Below, one piece after another: positions 50,545 to 59,814 of a stretch of 64,000 nucleotides of DNA. How positions within the stretch are numbered: position 1 is the first letter of the stretch; each line of letters begins with the position of its first letter. The position numbers and the translations under genes were made by a program. The notes under the pieces are model-generated. The model saw nothing but the letters and a program-made list of their open reading frames with translations, searched no databases and was not told the origin of the DNA. The DNA is taken from assembly GCF_900110575.1 (NCBI RefSeq), contig NZ_FOEF01000014.1:177712-241711 (forward strand), in the 5' to 3' direction. Source of the DNA: Amycolatopsis saalfeldensis (lineage in GTDB: Bacteria; Actinomycetota; Actinomycetes; Mycobacteriales; Pseudonocardiaceae).

Positions 50545-51708
50545 GTGACGACCTCGCGGAGTCGGCTGTTTCCCTTGTACGCCGCCGGGTTCGTCACCGC
50601 GTTCGGTGCCCACAGCATCGCCGCGAGCCTCGGCGGATACGCCGAACGCGAACATGCCTCCCTGCTCACCCTGGGGTTGCTGCTGGCTGTCTACGACGGG
50701 GCCGAGGTGATCCTCAAACCGGTGTTCGGGTCGCTGGCCGACCGCATCGGACCCCGTCCGGTCCTGCTGGGTGGGCTACTCTCCTTCACCGTCGCGTCCG
50801 CCGCGTTCGTCGTCGCGGGGGACCCCGCGTTGGTCGGGGTGGCTCGGCTAGGGCAGGGCGCAGCCGCGGCGGCGTTCTCCCCGGCCGCCGGCACGCTCGT
50901 CGCCCGGCTCGCCCCGGCCGCACGCCACGGGCGCGCGTTCGGCGGCTACGGCGCGTGGAAAGGACTCGGCTACACCCTCGGCCCGGTCCTGGGTGGGGTG
51001 CTGATCACCCTCGGCGGCTACACCCTGCTCTTCGCCACCCTGGCCGCGCTCGCGCTCGCCGTCGCCGGGTGGGCCGCACTCGCGGTCCCCGCCGTCGCGC
51101 CGCTGCCCAAGACCCGCCAGACCGTGCTCGACCTCGTCCGCCGTCTGGCCTCCGGCAGCTTCCTGCGCCCCACCGCCGCACTCGCGGGGGCCACCGCCGC
51201 GCTGGCCGTCGGCGTCGGGTTCCTGCCCGTGGCCGGTGCCGGTTACGGGCTCGGCCCGCTGGCCACCGGAGCGGCCATATCACTGTTGGCCGCGACCGCC
51301 GCCCTGATCCAGCCCTGGGCGGGGCGTGCCCGTGACGCCGGCCGGATCCAGGACGGGACGGGTCTGGTGCTCGGCCTGGGCCTGGCCGCGACCGGCATCG
51401 CAGTCACCGCGATCGTGCCCGGCATCACCGGGATCCTCTTGGCCGCGCTGGCCATCGGCGCCGGGACCGGGCTGGTGACCCCGATCGGGTTCGCGCACCT
51501 GGCCGCCACCACACCACCCGAACGGCTCGGGCAAACCCTCGGCGCGGCCGAGGTCGGCCGCGAACTCGGCGACGCCGGTGGTCCACTCCTGGTCGGCGCC
51601 ATCGCTGCTGTGAGCACCCTCGGCATCGGCATGGGCGGCCTCGCCGCGCTGCTCGCCGTCATCGCGACACTCACCGCGCTCACCACCGCAAGGACCTCCC
51701 ACAGGTAG
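50545..51708 (+). CDS. MFS efflux transporter
   Basis: 387 residues with twelve membrane helices and the MFS loop motif GSLADRIGPRPVLLGG (motif A, residues about 64-80). GGYGAWKGLGYTLGPVLGG is the motif-C (antiporter) helix. Substrate cannot be read; the ChrB-like and cation-efflux-like neighbours hint at an oxyanion or metal-linked role. GTG start at 50545. Confidence 0.8.
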   Translation: MTTSRSRLFPLYAAGFVTAFGAHSIAASLGGYAEREHASLLTLGLLLAVYDGAEVILKPVFGSLADRIGPRPVLLGGLLSFTVASAAFVVAGDPALVGVARLGQGAAAAAFSPAAGTLVARLAPAARHGRAFGGYGAWKGLGYTLGPVLGGVLITLGGYTLLFATLAALALAVAGWAALAVPAVAPLPKTRQTVLDLVRRLASGSFLRPTAALAGATAALAVGVGFLPVAGAGYGLGPLATGAAISLLAATAALIQPWAGRARDAGRIQDGTGLVLGLGLAATGIAVTAIVPGITGILLAALAIGAGTGLVTPIGFAHLAATTPPERLGQTLGAAEVGRELGDAGGPLLVGAIAAVSTLGIGMGGLAALLAVIATLTALTTARTSHR

Positions 51709-51725
51709 GGCCGGCAGCCGGGTTT

Positions 51726-52028
51726 CTAGAAAAGGTTGGGCAGGCGCCAGGCGATGGGCCGGATGCGCAGCGGCGGGGTGCCGGCGTAGGAGGCGGCGAG
51801 GTTGCCGTGGTCGGTGATCACTTGATAGCCAGCGAGCCAGACCGCGAACCACGGTTCGGTAGCCGCGCCGTGGCGGGTCGCCGCATTGGGTGCCGGCAGC
51901 ATGTTCGTGTCCAGGCGCGGCAGGGACGAGCGGTAGCGATCCAGTCTCCGCCGATCATCGGGCAGGACTCGCTGGTGTAGGCGGCGCACCAGGGGTTTAT
52001 CTCGACAGCGTCGTACGACGGGCGTCAA
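51726..52028 (-). pseudogene. Possible C-terminal gene remnant
   Basis: About 100 residues open; the last 60 (beginning MLPAPNAATRHGAATEPWFA and ending IRPIAWRLPNLF) have good coding bias, while the start region does not. No ribosome site before any start codon. It looks like the 3' part of a lost gene and occupies most of an otherwise gene-free 404-bp stretch (51,709-52,112). Confidence 0.3.
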
Positions 52029-52112
52029 GAAGCAACCTGTGGATCGGCCGAGATCAGAAGGACCTGCGGGGCGAGGCGGTTCAATCCATCGGCGGGCGGG
52101 TTCGAGGTTCGC

Positions 52113-53330
52113 CTACGTGGTTGAGGGAACGAAGTTCGCCCATTCCGGGTCGCGGGCCTGGAGGTGTTCCAACACGACTTGGACGTTCTGGTGCCCGGCG
52201 AGCGCTCGGCGAACCTGGGCGCGCGTTGTCAGATCGTTGGCGGTGGCGAAGGTCAAGCACTGCTCCACGGTCTGGATGACGTCAGACTCGAATAGGCTTG
52301 CGGCCTTCGGGCTGATGACGGGTGCCTCGCTGCCGTGGACGGCCGCAGACCGGATCTTGTCGTATTGGCCGTAGATCGATTCCGGCGCTGGCCAGCCGCC
52401 GTCGACGAGGTGGCCGAGCATCGTTCGGCGGAAGGCCAACTGGTGGGACTTGAGCCCTTCGGCCGTGTCACCGAGCATGGCTTCCAGTGCGAAGAACTGG
52501 TACAGCATGGCGATCAACGGCTCGGAGGCCACCAGACTGCGGTTGATCCAATCCAGTGCCAGCTGCGCCTGCTTTATCAGACCCTTCTTCTGCGGGAGGA
52601 CCGGGAGCCGGGTCACCGCTCTGCCCAAGACGCGGTCAAGCACATCGCGGTGCAGCGGCGCGGTGTAGGCGATGTCGTCGCGTTGTTGCGAACCCACCTG
52701 CTTGTCGGCGATCACGTACGTGTCGCCGAGACGGAACCGCAACTGCCGGCGGTGGTACCTGAACTCCATCTGCATACCGACCCGCAGCAATCCCAGCGCT
52801 CGCCTTGCGACCTGTCGTGCTCGGGCCTCCATCAGGCCGTAGTCAGTTCCCTGGCAGGACGTCATTAGGTACCCACCGCAGTCCGGGATGTTCGCCAGTT
52901 CGGGTACGTCCGGGACGAGTTCGTCTTCGAGGGGCAAGAGCTTCACGCCACCGAACTCCAGTCGCTCCGGCAGGTCAAGATGGAAGGTCGTGAAGACGAT
53001 GGTGTGTTCCTCGACCACGCGGGCGTATTGCTCGATAAAGGCCGACACATGATTGGCGGCGCGGCGGAGACTTGCGTCGGCAACGAACCGTAGGACGGCT
53101 TTCTCTGGTTCTCCCATGTGCTCGAACCGCAGATCGCTGGCCAGCTCAGCGATGAGTTGGTCCTTCAGGTCGCAGTCGGCTCTGTCCAGCACGATGAACT
53201 TCGCGTCCTCGGTGGCCAGGTCATCCGGCAACTTCCAGGTCAGATGACGGCTGGCGTCAGGGACGGATTTCTGACGCGCCGTGTGCTGAAGCTTCTTGAG
53301 GGTCTGCTCAACCGTCACAACCGACAGCAT
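52113..53330 (-). CDS. HEPN-domain protein (ApeA-like C-terminus), candidate defence ribonuclease
   Basis: 405 residues from an ATG at 53330; a GTG at 53354 is an alternative. The C-terminal 140 residues are an all-helical HEPN domain with YGQYDKIRSAAVHGSEAP, whose R-x4-H motif is the usual RNase site. The preceding 250 residues are mixed alpha/beta and could sense the target. ApeA-like HEPN proteins act in abortive phage defence. It stands alone without an obvious antitoxin. Soluble. Confidence 0.6.
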   Translation of the reverse strand: MLSVVTVEQTLKKLQHTARQKSVPDASRHLTWKLPDDLATEDAKFIVLDRADCDLKDQLIAELASDLRFEHMGEPEKAVLRFVADASLRRAANHVSAFIEQYARVVEEHTIVFTTFHLDLPERLEFGGVKLLPLEDELVPDVPELANIPDCGGYLMTSCQGTDYGLMEARARQVARRALGLLRVGMQMEFRYHRRQLRFRLGDTYVIADKQVGSQQRDDIAYTAPLHRDVLDRVLGRAVTRLPVLPQKKGLIKQAQLALDWINRSLVASEPLIAMLYQFFALEAMLGDTAEGLKSHQLAFRRTMLGHLVDGGWPAPESIYGQYDKIRSAAVHGSEAPVISPKAASLFESDVIQTVEQCLTFATANDLTTRAQVRRALAGHQNVQVVLEHLQARDPEWANFVPSTT

Positions 53331-53373
53331 AGGGCGCTGGTCCCTCACCGCCACTTCCAGCGCGACGGGCCGC

Positions 53374-53710
53374 TCACTCCATGATGTCTTCGCCTAGTTC
53401 GGCGAGCAGTTGGTTGATGCGGTTGGCCGCGGCGCCGCGGCCTCGCGGGGCCATCCGCGTTGAAGTGCGTCGTGGGCGAGTTTGCGCTCCAGAAGGAGTC
53501 GTTCTTTGAGGCGTGGCGTGTAGTCCGTGGTGGTGAGGAACTTCGAACAGGTAAGGAACAGGTCGCCTTCGCAGGGACCTTCCTCAGCAAGGCGCGGCCG
53601 ATCAGGTCGCAGTCGACCGAGCCGAACAGGTACCGCCCGTCGGCCGTGCGGGGCACGACAAGCCCGCCCACGGTCGGAAGGCGCTGTAGCGACAACGGAA
53701 TCGGCGGCAC
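53374..53710 (-). pseudogene. Chimeric gene remnant with two frame breaks
   Basis: Three reading frames each carry a piece of good sequence. The 5' piece (PPIPLSLQRLPTVGGLVVPR, DGRYLFGSVDCDLIGRALLR) resembles small element genes of actinomycetes. The middle piece (EEGPCEGDLFLTCSKFLTTT, ERLLLERKLAHDALQRGWPRE) resembles the end of a tyrosine recombinase. The 3' piece is ANRINQLLAELGEDIME. Breaks fall near 53,580-53,600 and near 53,420. Best read as a deletion fusion with later frameshift. Confidence 0.55.
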
Positions 53711-53838
53711 GACAACATCGGTTATGATCGTTCTCCTGTTCTCCTTTGGGGTGCGTGGACACGACGGTCCGTGCGCGACGCTGAATGTGGATCAAGGACC
53801 GTCGCGCGAGCCTCTCTGTCGGACTCGGCGGCCGGGCG

Positions 53839-55092
53839 TCACGCACCGCGCGGCCTGGTGTCGCGTACGCGCCCGTTGGTGGGGCTGTCGACGCGGAGTT
53901 CGAGCCGCACGGTTTGGTTGTGGCAGCGGTACAAGGCCCGTGGGACGAGCCAGTCGGTGTCGCGCTGGTCGTCCGGAACGAGGCCGACGGCGGTGGGCAC
54001 ACCGAGGTCGGCGTCGGTTTCGGTGAACAGCGTGCCGGCGCCGAGCGTGATCTCCTCACCGACCGTTGGCGTGGTGGGCGCCAGGGACCGCGCGATGTCG
54101 CCACAATGGCCGGAGCGTCGCGTCTCGACCACGACGGCAACGAGTCGTCCCGGTTGCCCGACAGGTGCGTTCCCGAAGGAGACGTAGGTGTCGCCGTCCG
54201 GGCCGGTGAGCAGGAATACGGTGCCGTAACGGTCGGTCTGACGCTCAGACCTCGGCCACCACAGTTGGCCCTGGCCAAGCTCGATCGTTTCCGTTTCCTC
54301 GGTGTGTTCCGCTGCTGCGGCTTGCTCCGCCGCGGTGATGATGTCGGCCATGGACAGGTCGTTACGGAACCGGTGCCCGATCTCGGCCTCCAGTTCGGCG
54401 TACTCGGCGGCCAGCGTCGGACGAAGTCGTGCGGCGCGCACGAGATCCGCGCGGCTGGCGAGTACGCACAGGGAGCACGACAGGCGGGTCATGCCTTGGT
54501 CGTAGGCCGGGTGGTACGGCACGCCTGAGGCCCGGATGCACTGCCACACCTGCTCTTCGGTCCAGTCGTGGATCGGCAGCCAGGTGTCGATGGTGCGTCG
54601 GCCGCTGCTGGCTGCCTCGTCACGGGTCAGGCGAGCCTTCTTCAGCCGGGCGCGGGACTCTTCGGCGCGCAGGCCCATACAGTTGAGTACGAGGGCCGGT
54701 CGGGGCAGGTCGCCGAGTTCAGCGACGAGTTGCGTGATGAGTTTCCTTGCTGGGCCTCGCTTCTGGTCCGAGGTGCAATAGCGAGCCGAGGACGACGGCC
54801 AGCGCCCGCGGCGGCGAACCTGGTCCAGCAAGAGCCCTTGCTCGCGGTGGCGTTCTTCGAAGCGGACGCCGTAATGCTCGGCCTGTTTGCGGGCGAGTTC
54901 ACTGGTTCCGGGCCACTCGACGTGGCCGAGGGCGCAGTGTAGGACGGTGACGCGTTGCAGCACACCCGCGGCAGCGGCGAGGGTGCACACTTCGTGCAGC
55001 GTGGCCTGGCTGTCTTTGCCGCCGCTACTGTTGATGAGGATGACGTCGTAGGCGGCGAGATCCGGGATGGTGGCGGTTGTTGTTGCGGGCAT
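53839..55092 (-). CDS. PAPS-reductase/ATP-pyrophosphatase-family protein
   Basis: 417 residues. The N-terminal domain has the PP-loop SSGGKDSQAT (residues 22-31) and cysteines in RYCTSDQKRGPARKL and LSCSLCVLASRADL, as in phosphoadenosine-phosphosulfate-reductase relatives, including DndC-like and IbrA-like proteins. The last 150 residues (from about 265) are a separate beta-rich domain not recognised. ATG at 55092 with AAGGGG upstream. Could activate or transfer sulfur in nucleic-acid modification, but no dnd partner genes are visible. Confidence 0.75.
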   Translation of the reverse strand: MPATTTATIPDLAAYDVILINSSGGKDSQATLHEVCTLAAAAGVLQRVTVLHCALGHVEWPGTSELARKQAEHYGVRFEERHREQGLLLDQVRRRGRWPSSSARYCTSDQKRGPARKLITQLVAELGDLPRPALVLNCMGLRAEESRARLKKARLTRDEAASSGRRTIDTWLPIHDWTEEQVWQCIRASGVPYHPAYDQGMTRLSCSLCVLASRADLVRAARLRPTLAAEYAELEAEIGHRFRNDLSMADIITAAEQAAAAEHTEETETIELGQGQLWWPRSERQTDRYGTVFLLTGPDGDTYVSFGNAPVGQPGRLVAVVVETRRSGHCGDIARSLAPTTPTVGEEITLGAGTLFTETDADLGVPTAVGLVPDDQRDTDWLVPRALYRCHNQTVRLELRVDSPTNGRVRDTRPRGA

Positions 55093-55211
55093 GGGTTACC
55101 CCTTCATCACGGTGGTGGAGGGTGTCCTGAATGGACAGTTGTCTGCGCCGATCGCGCTTCGACATACAAGAATCGGGCTCGTTGTTGGCGATCTCAGCGA
55201 CGCCGATACGC

Positions 55212-55631
55212 CTAACAGGGCGCCCAGGTGTCCGATGGCCGTTCGGTGACACTCAGACGTTGCTCGAACTCATGCCAAGACAGTCGCAATTCCGGGTCAC
55301 CCTCGGGCATGACAAGCGGCTCGTGATCAATGCCGGTGCCGATCTGAGAGCCCCCGAACGCGACGACGTGGCGCTCGTGGAAGTCGACTTCTTCGGGAGC
55401 CGACAACCAGTCCAGCGCGTGGAGGTAGCACCACAGGCTGTGCGGGTCAGCAAAGCAGGACCATCCGTCCTGTTCGGGCAAGTCACCGTCGTGCATAGGG
55501 ACTGAGCGGGCATGCTCGACGTCAAGAGGCACTGCGGGATGGTGGAAGCGGTAATACAGGCCGGGCCTGACCGGCAGTGGATCGAACGGCACGAAGCCGC
55601 AGGATGGTGGGACGGATTCGCTGGCAGCCAT
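55212..55631 (-). CDS. Hypothetical protein
   Basis: 139 residues. FRPGLYYRFHHPAV-like start, then DGWSCFADPHSLWCYLHALD and EVDFHERHVVAFGGSQI; reminiscent of small phage/plasmid proteins, but no named family. ATG at 55631 chosen as the first start followed by coding-like sequence. Member of the long minus-strand run. Confidence 0.55.
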   Translation of the reverse strand: MAASESVPPSCGFVPFDPLPVRPGLYYRFHHPAVPLDVEHARSVPMHDGDLPEQDGWSCFADPHSLWCYLHALDWLSAPEEVDFHERHVVAFGGSQIGTGIDHEPLVMPEGDPELRLSWHEFEQRLSVTERPSDTWAPC

Positions 55632-55741
55632 GATGTCTTGACTCCTTCGGTGCGCACGACAGCACCCCGACTCAGTTCGTCCTCCGGGATTTCGTTGGAA
55701 AGAGGTCGCTGCGCCGGGGTGCTGCGGGAGTCGACCGTCCG

Positions 55742-56125
55742 TTAGGTGCGGACGTGTCGGTGTAGGACGTGCGCGACGGCACTGGTGATGGTGTTTCCGT
55801 TGGTCTGCGGGGTCGAGTACTGATAGATCGGCCAGGACCAAAAGCAGTCACGACCGTCGCAGTAGATGCGGACGTGTCCGTCGCCGTTGTCCTGGAGCAC
55901 CAGTGGAAGGCGATTCCGTTGCGGCTCTGGCGGCCCTGGTGTGGTGCCCAGCAGGGTGAGCCGCGAGCCGTCAGTGAAGCCGATGTCGACACCCCGCTCG
56001 GCGAGGTGCTGCACGATGTGACCGACCAGGTCTTGCGCATTGACCTTGCCGACGGCGGATCCGGGCCGCGCATCGTCTTCGAGGTAGTTGTAAACGAGAT
56101 TTTCCAGCGTTTCAACCAGAATCAT
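55742..56125 (-). CDS. Hypothetical protein
   Basis: 127 residues, soluble. Contains DGHVRIYCDGRDCFWSWPIY and a helical N-terminus (ETLENLVYNYLEDDARPGSA). No family recognised. GAAAGG-type site before the ATG at 56125. Same strand and spacing as its neighbours. Confidence 0.55.
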   Translation of the reverse strand: MILVETLENLVYNYLEDDARPGSAVGKVNAQDLVGHIVQHLAERGVDIGFTDGSRLTLLGTTPGPPEPQRNRLPLVLQDNGDGHVRIYCDGRDCFWSWPIYQYSTPQTNGNTITSAVAHVLHRHVRT

Positions 56126-56203
56126 CGGATGAGTCCTTTCGGGACAGACGAGGTGTGGATGTTGCGCAGCCGAACAAGGTCAACACTCACCGGGCGGTTG
56201 CGG

Positions 56204-57010
56204 CTACTTGTATTCGCGCTGCCACCGACCTTCGACCTTGGGTGCCATCTCGTCGCGGAGGTCATCTTCGGTCCGGCCATGTTTCGCTGCCAGCGCGGTC
56301 AGAATGAGCTGCGCGTCCTCGCGGTATGCGGCGATGGTGTCCCGGTGGTGGGCGATGCTTGCTCTGGTCAGGTGCCGGGCATGGGCCAAGGCGTCGGCGT
56401 AGGTGCGACGGGCCGTGAACTCGGTGTCGATCTGCCCGTATCTTTTTGTGTGCAGGGGACTTCCGTCCGGTGCGGTGATCGCTTTCGCAGCCTTGGCCAT
56501 CGCGCGTTCGACCTTCTCCTTGTCCCGCGCGAGTTGCTCGGGGGTCTTGATCCGGCTGGGCTGGTTGCGGAACTCGACCGGCGCGCTGGGATAGCACTCC
56601 GTGCACGCGGCCTCGCCGGCCTGCTCGACGATCTCGCTCTCGTCATGCCCGGAGAGCTGGGTGAGCCAGCCGAACTGGGTGGATGGGAAGCAGGTGCGGC
56701 ACGCCATGGTGCGGTGGACGTGGCCGCCGGTGTTGAGGACCAGCCAGGCGCGGGTCCAGCCGCCTCGGCGTTCGAACTCCGCGTCAAGCGGACGAGCCGC
56801 TTCGTCGCACTCGCTGATGCTCTGGCGGGCCTGTTCGAGCCGAGGCCGCAACGCGACTGCTTCCTCGGTCATGTTCCATCCGACAAGGCGCTCGATACGG
56901 GTGCGGAGTCCGTCGAGCGCGTTGTGGGCCTTCGCGCGCTCGACGCCGAGCCGGGCAAGTTCCTCGTCGATCTCGGATGGGGTTGCGGTCGTGGGGTCGT
57001 TGATGGGCAT
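56204..57010 (-). CDS. Hypothetical protein with a cysteine-pair (zinc-knuckle-like) insert
   Basis: 268 residues. Residues 1-85 are a coiled-coil-like helix pair. Residues about 100-145 hold HRTMACRTCFPSTQFGW and EAACTECYPSAP, two CxxC pairs 30 residues apart that would bind zinc. The rest is helical and basic. Similar proteins occur in actinophages. ATG at 57010. Confidence 0.6.
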   Translation of the reverse strand: MPINDPTTATPSEIDEELARLGVERAKAHNALDGLRTRIERLVGWNMTEEAVALRPRLEQARQSISECDEAARPLDAEFERRGGWTRAWLVLNTGGHVHRTMACRTCFPSTQFGWLTQLSGHDESEIVEQAGEAACTECYPSAPVEFRNQPSRIKTPEQLARDKEKVERAMAKAAKAITAPDGSPLHTKRYGQIDTEFTARRTYADALAHARHLTRASIAHHRDTIAAYREDAQLILTALAAKHGRTEDDLRDEMAPKVEGRWQREYK

Positions 57011-57015
57011 GGTGT

Positions 57016-57573
57016 TCACCTCGGAATGGGTTCGGGCCAGGCCGCATCGGCCAGGCGGGGGCGTGGGAAGGCGTCGCCGGTGCGCCAGGCCCGGACGGCA
57101 GGCGCGAATTCGCTGGTGACGGCGCGGTCGAGGTCGCGGATGTCGATCGTGGGTCGGCCGTTGCGGCGGGCGTCGGCCCACAGGTCGAGGACCTTGGTGA
57201 GGCTGTCGGCCAGCACCGCCGTCAGGGCGGTGGGCGGGTAGTCCTCGGCGACCGCGGCCAGCAAGCCGACCATCTCCGACAGCGGCATGCCGGGCGTGGT
57301 GTAGTGGTCGAGTTGGCGGACCGGCAGCGTGATCACGTTCTCGGGTCCGGGCTGGGCGCCGGCCAGCGTCACCGTGCCGAGCTGGACGTCGGCGCGGAGT
57401 TGGAAGACGTAGACCCAGAACCCTTCGCGGGTAGTCGCGCGGGTGAGCGCCTGGCGCGGCAGGTGGCGGTCCTGCGCCACGTCGAGCGCTCTGGTGCGGT
57501 TCGCGGGCACGGTCAGCACGTCGTCCAGACGCGCCCGTGACAGGTCGAGGCGGTCGTAGAGCTTCACGAACAC
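57016..57573 (-). CDS. Hypothetical protein
   Basis: 185 residues, mixed alpha/beta (FVKLYDRLDLSRARLDDVLT; GFWVYVFQLRADVQLGTVTL), no motif. GTG at 57573 with AAAGGAG 7 nt upstream; it overlaps the end of the preceding gene by 10 bp and ends 5 bp before the next start, so it is co-expressed. Confidence 0.6.
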   Translation of the reverse strand: MFVKLYDRLDLSRARLDDVLTVPANRTRALDVAQDRHLPRQALTRATTREGFWVYVFQLRADVQLGTVTLAGAQPGPENVITLPVRQLDHYTTPGMPLSEMVGLLAAVAEDYPPTALTAVLADSLTKVLDLWADARRNGRPTIDIRDLDRAVTSEFAPAVRAWRTGDAFPRPRLADAAWPEPIPR

Positions 57574-58190
57574 GAGAACTCCTTTCCTTGTGGTGGCGCG
57601 GTTTCACGCGCGGATCGGGCGAGGGCGCGGGGTGGCAGGGCAGTGGTGGTCCAGCCGTAGAGGTCGAAGACCTGGCGGGCGTGGGTGCGGCAGTAGAGGT
57701 CGAAGGCGCCGCCCTGGCCGGCGTGGGTGGCGCGGCGGTGGCAGTAGCGCGGGGGGCGGCCGTTGCCGAACTCGGTTTGCCAGGTGCACGCGCGCAGCCG
57801 GTGCACGCGGATGACGAGGCCAGGGCCGCCGTTGACGCCGGTCCAGCGGCCTCCGTCGACGTCGGTGGCGTGCCAGACGTGCCGGGTCCACATTCCGCCG
57901 GACGGGGTGTAGGTGCGCCGGCCGGTCTGGCGGGTGTCGGCCGGGTCGATGGTGGCGAGGTGTCCGCCGGGCCAGGTGGTCAGCGCGTCGCCGTGGGTGG
58001 ACACGTAGGCGACGAATGCGTTCGCGCGGGTCATCGCGTCGCGCTCGTGCTCGTCTGAGCACGGGTAGCAGCTCGTGGCGTCGGTGTGCGGGTCGATCGC
58101 GCGGCCGGTCCCGATGCCGGTGAGGTCCGGCGTGGCGGGGTGGCCGCAGTCGAGGATGTCTGCGATGGCGGCAGTTGAGGAGGTGGTCAT
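57564..58190 (-). CDS. Hypothetical protein, cysteine/histidine rich
   Basis: 208 residues. DILDCGHPATPDL and SCYPCSDEHERDAM near the start and ACTWQTEFGNGRPPRYCHRR and FDLYCRTHAR near the end suggest one or two metal sites. Phage-type small protein of unknown role. ATG at 58190 with AAAGGA upstream. Confidence 0.6.
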   Translation of the reverse strand: MTTSSTAAIADILDCGHPATPDLTGIGTGRAIDPHTDATSCYPCSDEHERDAMTRANAFVAYVSTHGDALTTWPGGHLATIDPADTRQTGRRTYTPSGGMWTRHVWHATDVDGGRWTGVNGGPGLVIRVHRLRACTWQTEFGNGRPPRYCHRRATHAGQGGAFDLYCRTHARQVFDLYGWTTTALPPRALARSARETAPPQGKEFSCS

Positions 58191-58335
58191 GGCGGTGTCG
58201 GTCCTTTCCGGCCGGAGGTGGAGCGGGAGAAAGCCCGTGAGGTCGCCCTGCCCAGAGGACCGGCGATCACGCCGGACCCGGAGCAAGGCGAGGGGGCGAC
58301 CGTCGCGGTGGTCTCGATGGGGCGGGGTGATGTGG

Positions 58336-58764
58336 TCAGGCCAGCAGCCATCGGCGAGACGCGGGCGATTCCTGGCACGGGTCGAGATGGCGGGGATCGG
58401 CGCCATCTCGGGCACGGCGGGCGACCACGAACCACCAGCGCAGCAACGCCCGGACCGCGCGGACTCGGCTCGGGGCGTTCGGCAGGAAGTAGACGAGTCC
58501 CCCACCGTCGAGGAGGTGTGCACGATCGCGGTAGGCGGTGGGTGACCATCGGCCGCGAGTGCGGACGAGGCCACCGATGACGCTGACGGGCTGAGGAATG
58601 CCGTAGAACTCGGCGGCGCGTTCATCGATCGTGACGATGTGGACGGTGTGGCCACCGGTCGCGTCCACGATCTGTGTCAGGGTCGCCATGCCGTCGCGGG
58701 AATCTCGTCCGTTGACCCACAGCGTCACGACGGCCGTGGTGTGGGTGTTCGCGGTGTCGGTCAT
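58336..58764 (-). CDS. Hypothetical protein
   Basis: 142 residues. An N-terminal beta-rich half (AVVTLWVNGRDSRDGMATLT) and a basic C-terminal half. GGAGACGA precedes the ATG at 58764. No family recognised. Confidence 0.5.
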   Translation of the reverse strand: MTDTANTHTTAVVTLWVNGRDSRDGMATLTQIVDATGGHTVHIVTIDERAAEFYGIPQPVSVIGGLVRTRGRWSPTAYRDRAHLLDGGGLVYFLPNAPSRVRAVRALLRWWFVVARRARDGADPRHLDPCQESPASRRWLLA

Positions 58765-58883
58765 GGCAAGTCGTCTCCTTCGGGACGTGATCAACGCGTC
58801 GGTGGATTGGGCGGGTGCCGGCCGGCGCGCAGCCGACACCCGCCGTGGGAACTCGTGCGTGGGGCGGATCCGGTGATCACCTG

Positions 58884-59756
58884 TCAGCGGTACTGGCCGG
58901 TAACCTGGACGAGGTGGGCCATGTCGACCACCGGGCCGGCCCAGTAGCGGATATGGGCGGGTTCGTTGCCGATTCCCCAGACGTAGAGCCGGAAATCGGG
59001 GTCACTCGGGCAGGTCCACACGGAGGTGTTACCGGTGCCGTTGGGCGTGCGGACTCCGAATTCGTCGCACCGGTCGATGTCGATCGAGGACCATGGACCG
59101 GCCCGGAGGTGTGCGAACACCCGGACGTACGGGGCGTCGAACGGCACGTTGTGCGCTTCCTGCCGTGCCGTGACCCACTCGGCCAGCGCCGAAGCGGACA
59201 GCGACTGGGCGGAGGTGATCACGGCGCGCATGGCGTCGACGCTGGTGAGCCGGCCGTGGTCGCTGCTGTCCCCGTAGGCCACGGTGGTCGGTCCGGTGAA
59301 CCACAATGTGATCCACTGCGGGCCTCGGTGCCAGCCGCGGGCGTAGCCCCGACGTTCGCCCATCTCGCTGATCGGGATCGGCGGCAACGTGCCGTCCAGA
59401 CCCCGGTCAGGGCGAGGCGTCCACTTGTGCGCGCGGAGATCGTCGTCCACGGTCGGGTACAGCATGTCCGTGGTGCGTGCGCCCGCGTAGCCGTGCGCCG
59501 ACCTGCTCAGGCTCTCCGCCAAGCCGCTCATCCGGCCGGTGACGTTGCGCAAACCGTGTATCGGCATGGGTTTCGTGCTCAGGGCGTCGTCGGCCAGGTC
59601 GGCAACCTGGCACCGGAGTTCCCCCGCGAGCTTGGCCAGCTCGGCGAGGCTGGCGGCCTGCACGCGGTTGATCGCTTCGAAGGAATCGGCGCGTGCGCGT
59701 TCCCGTTCGAGCTCCGCGCGCAGCGTGTCGACGGTGGTCGGGCGGTCGTCGGTCAT
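58884..59756 (-). CDS. Hypothetical protein with N-terminal coiled coil
   Basis: 290 residues. Residues 8-60 are a coiled coil (TLRAELERERARADSFEAIN). The C-terminal 150 residues are alpha/beta with PQWITLWFTGPTTVAYGDSS and IRYWAGPVVDMAHLVQVTGQ. ATG at 59756. No family recognised. Confidence 0.6.
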   Translation of the reverse strand: MTDDRPTTVDTLRAELERERARADSFEAINRVQAASLAELAKLAGELRCQVADLADDALSTKPMPIHGLRNVTGRMSGLAESLSRSAHGYAGARTTDMLYPTVDDDLRAHKWTPRPDRGLDGTLPPIPISEMGERRGYARGWHRGPQWITLWFTGPTTVAYGDSSDHGRLTSVDAMRAVITSAQSLSASALAEWVTARQEAHNVPFDAPYVRVFAHLRAGPWSSIDIDRCDEFGVRTPNGTGNTSVWTCPSDPDFRLYVWGIGNEPAHIRYWAGPVVDMAHLVQVTGQYR

Positions 59757-59814
59757 GGTGGTACTCGCTTTCGTCGGTCGGTAAGGGCGAATTCCGGAGG
59801 TGACGAAACGGCGC

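Noticed and set aside
53839..55092. A Dnd/Ssp phosphorothioation system
   Set aside because: Only a DndC-like domain is present; no DndA, B, D or E homologue was seen nearby.
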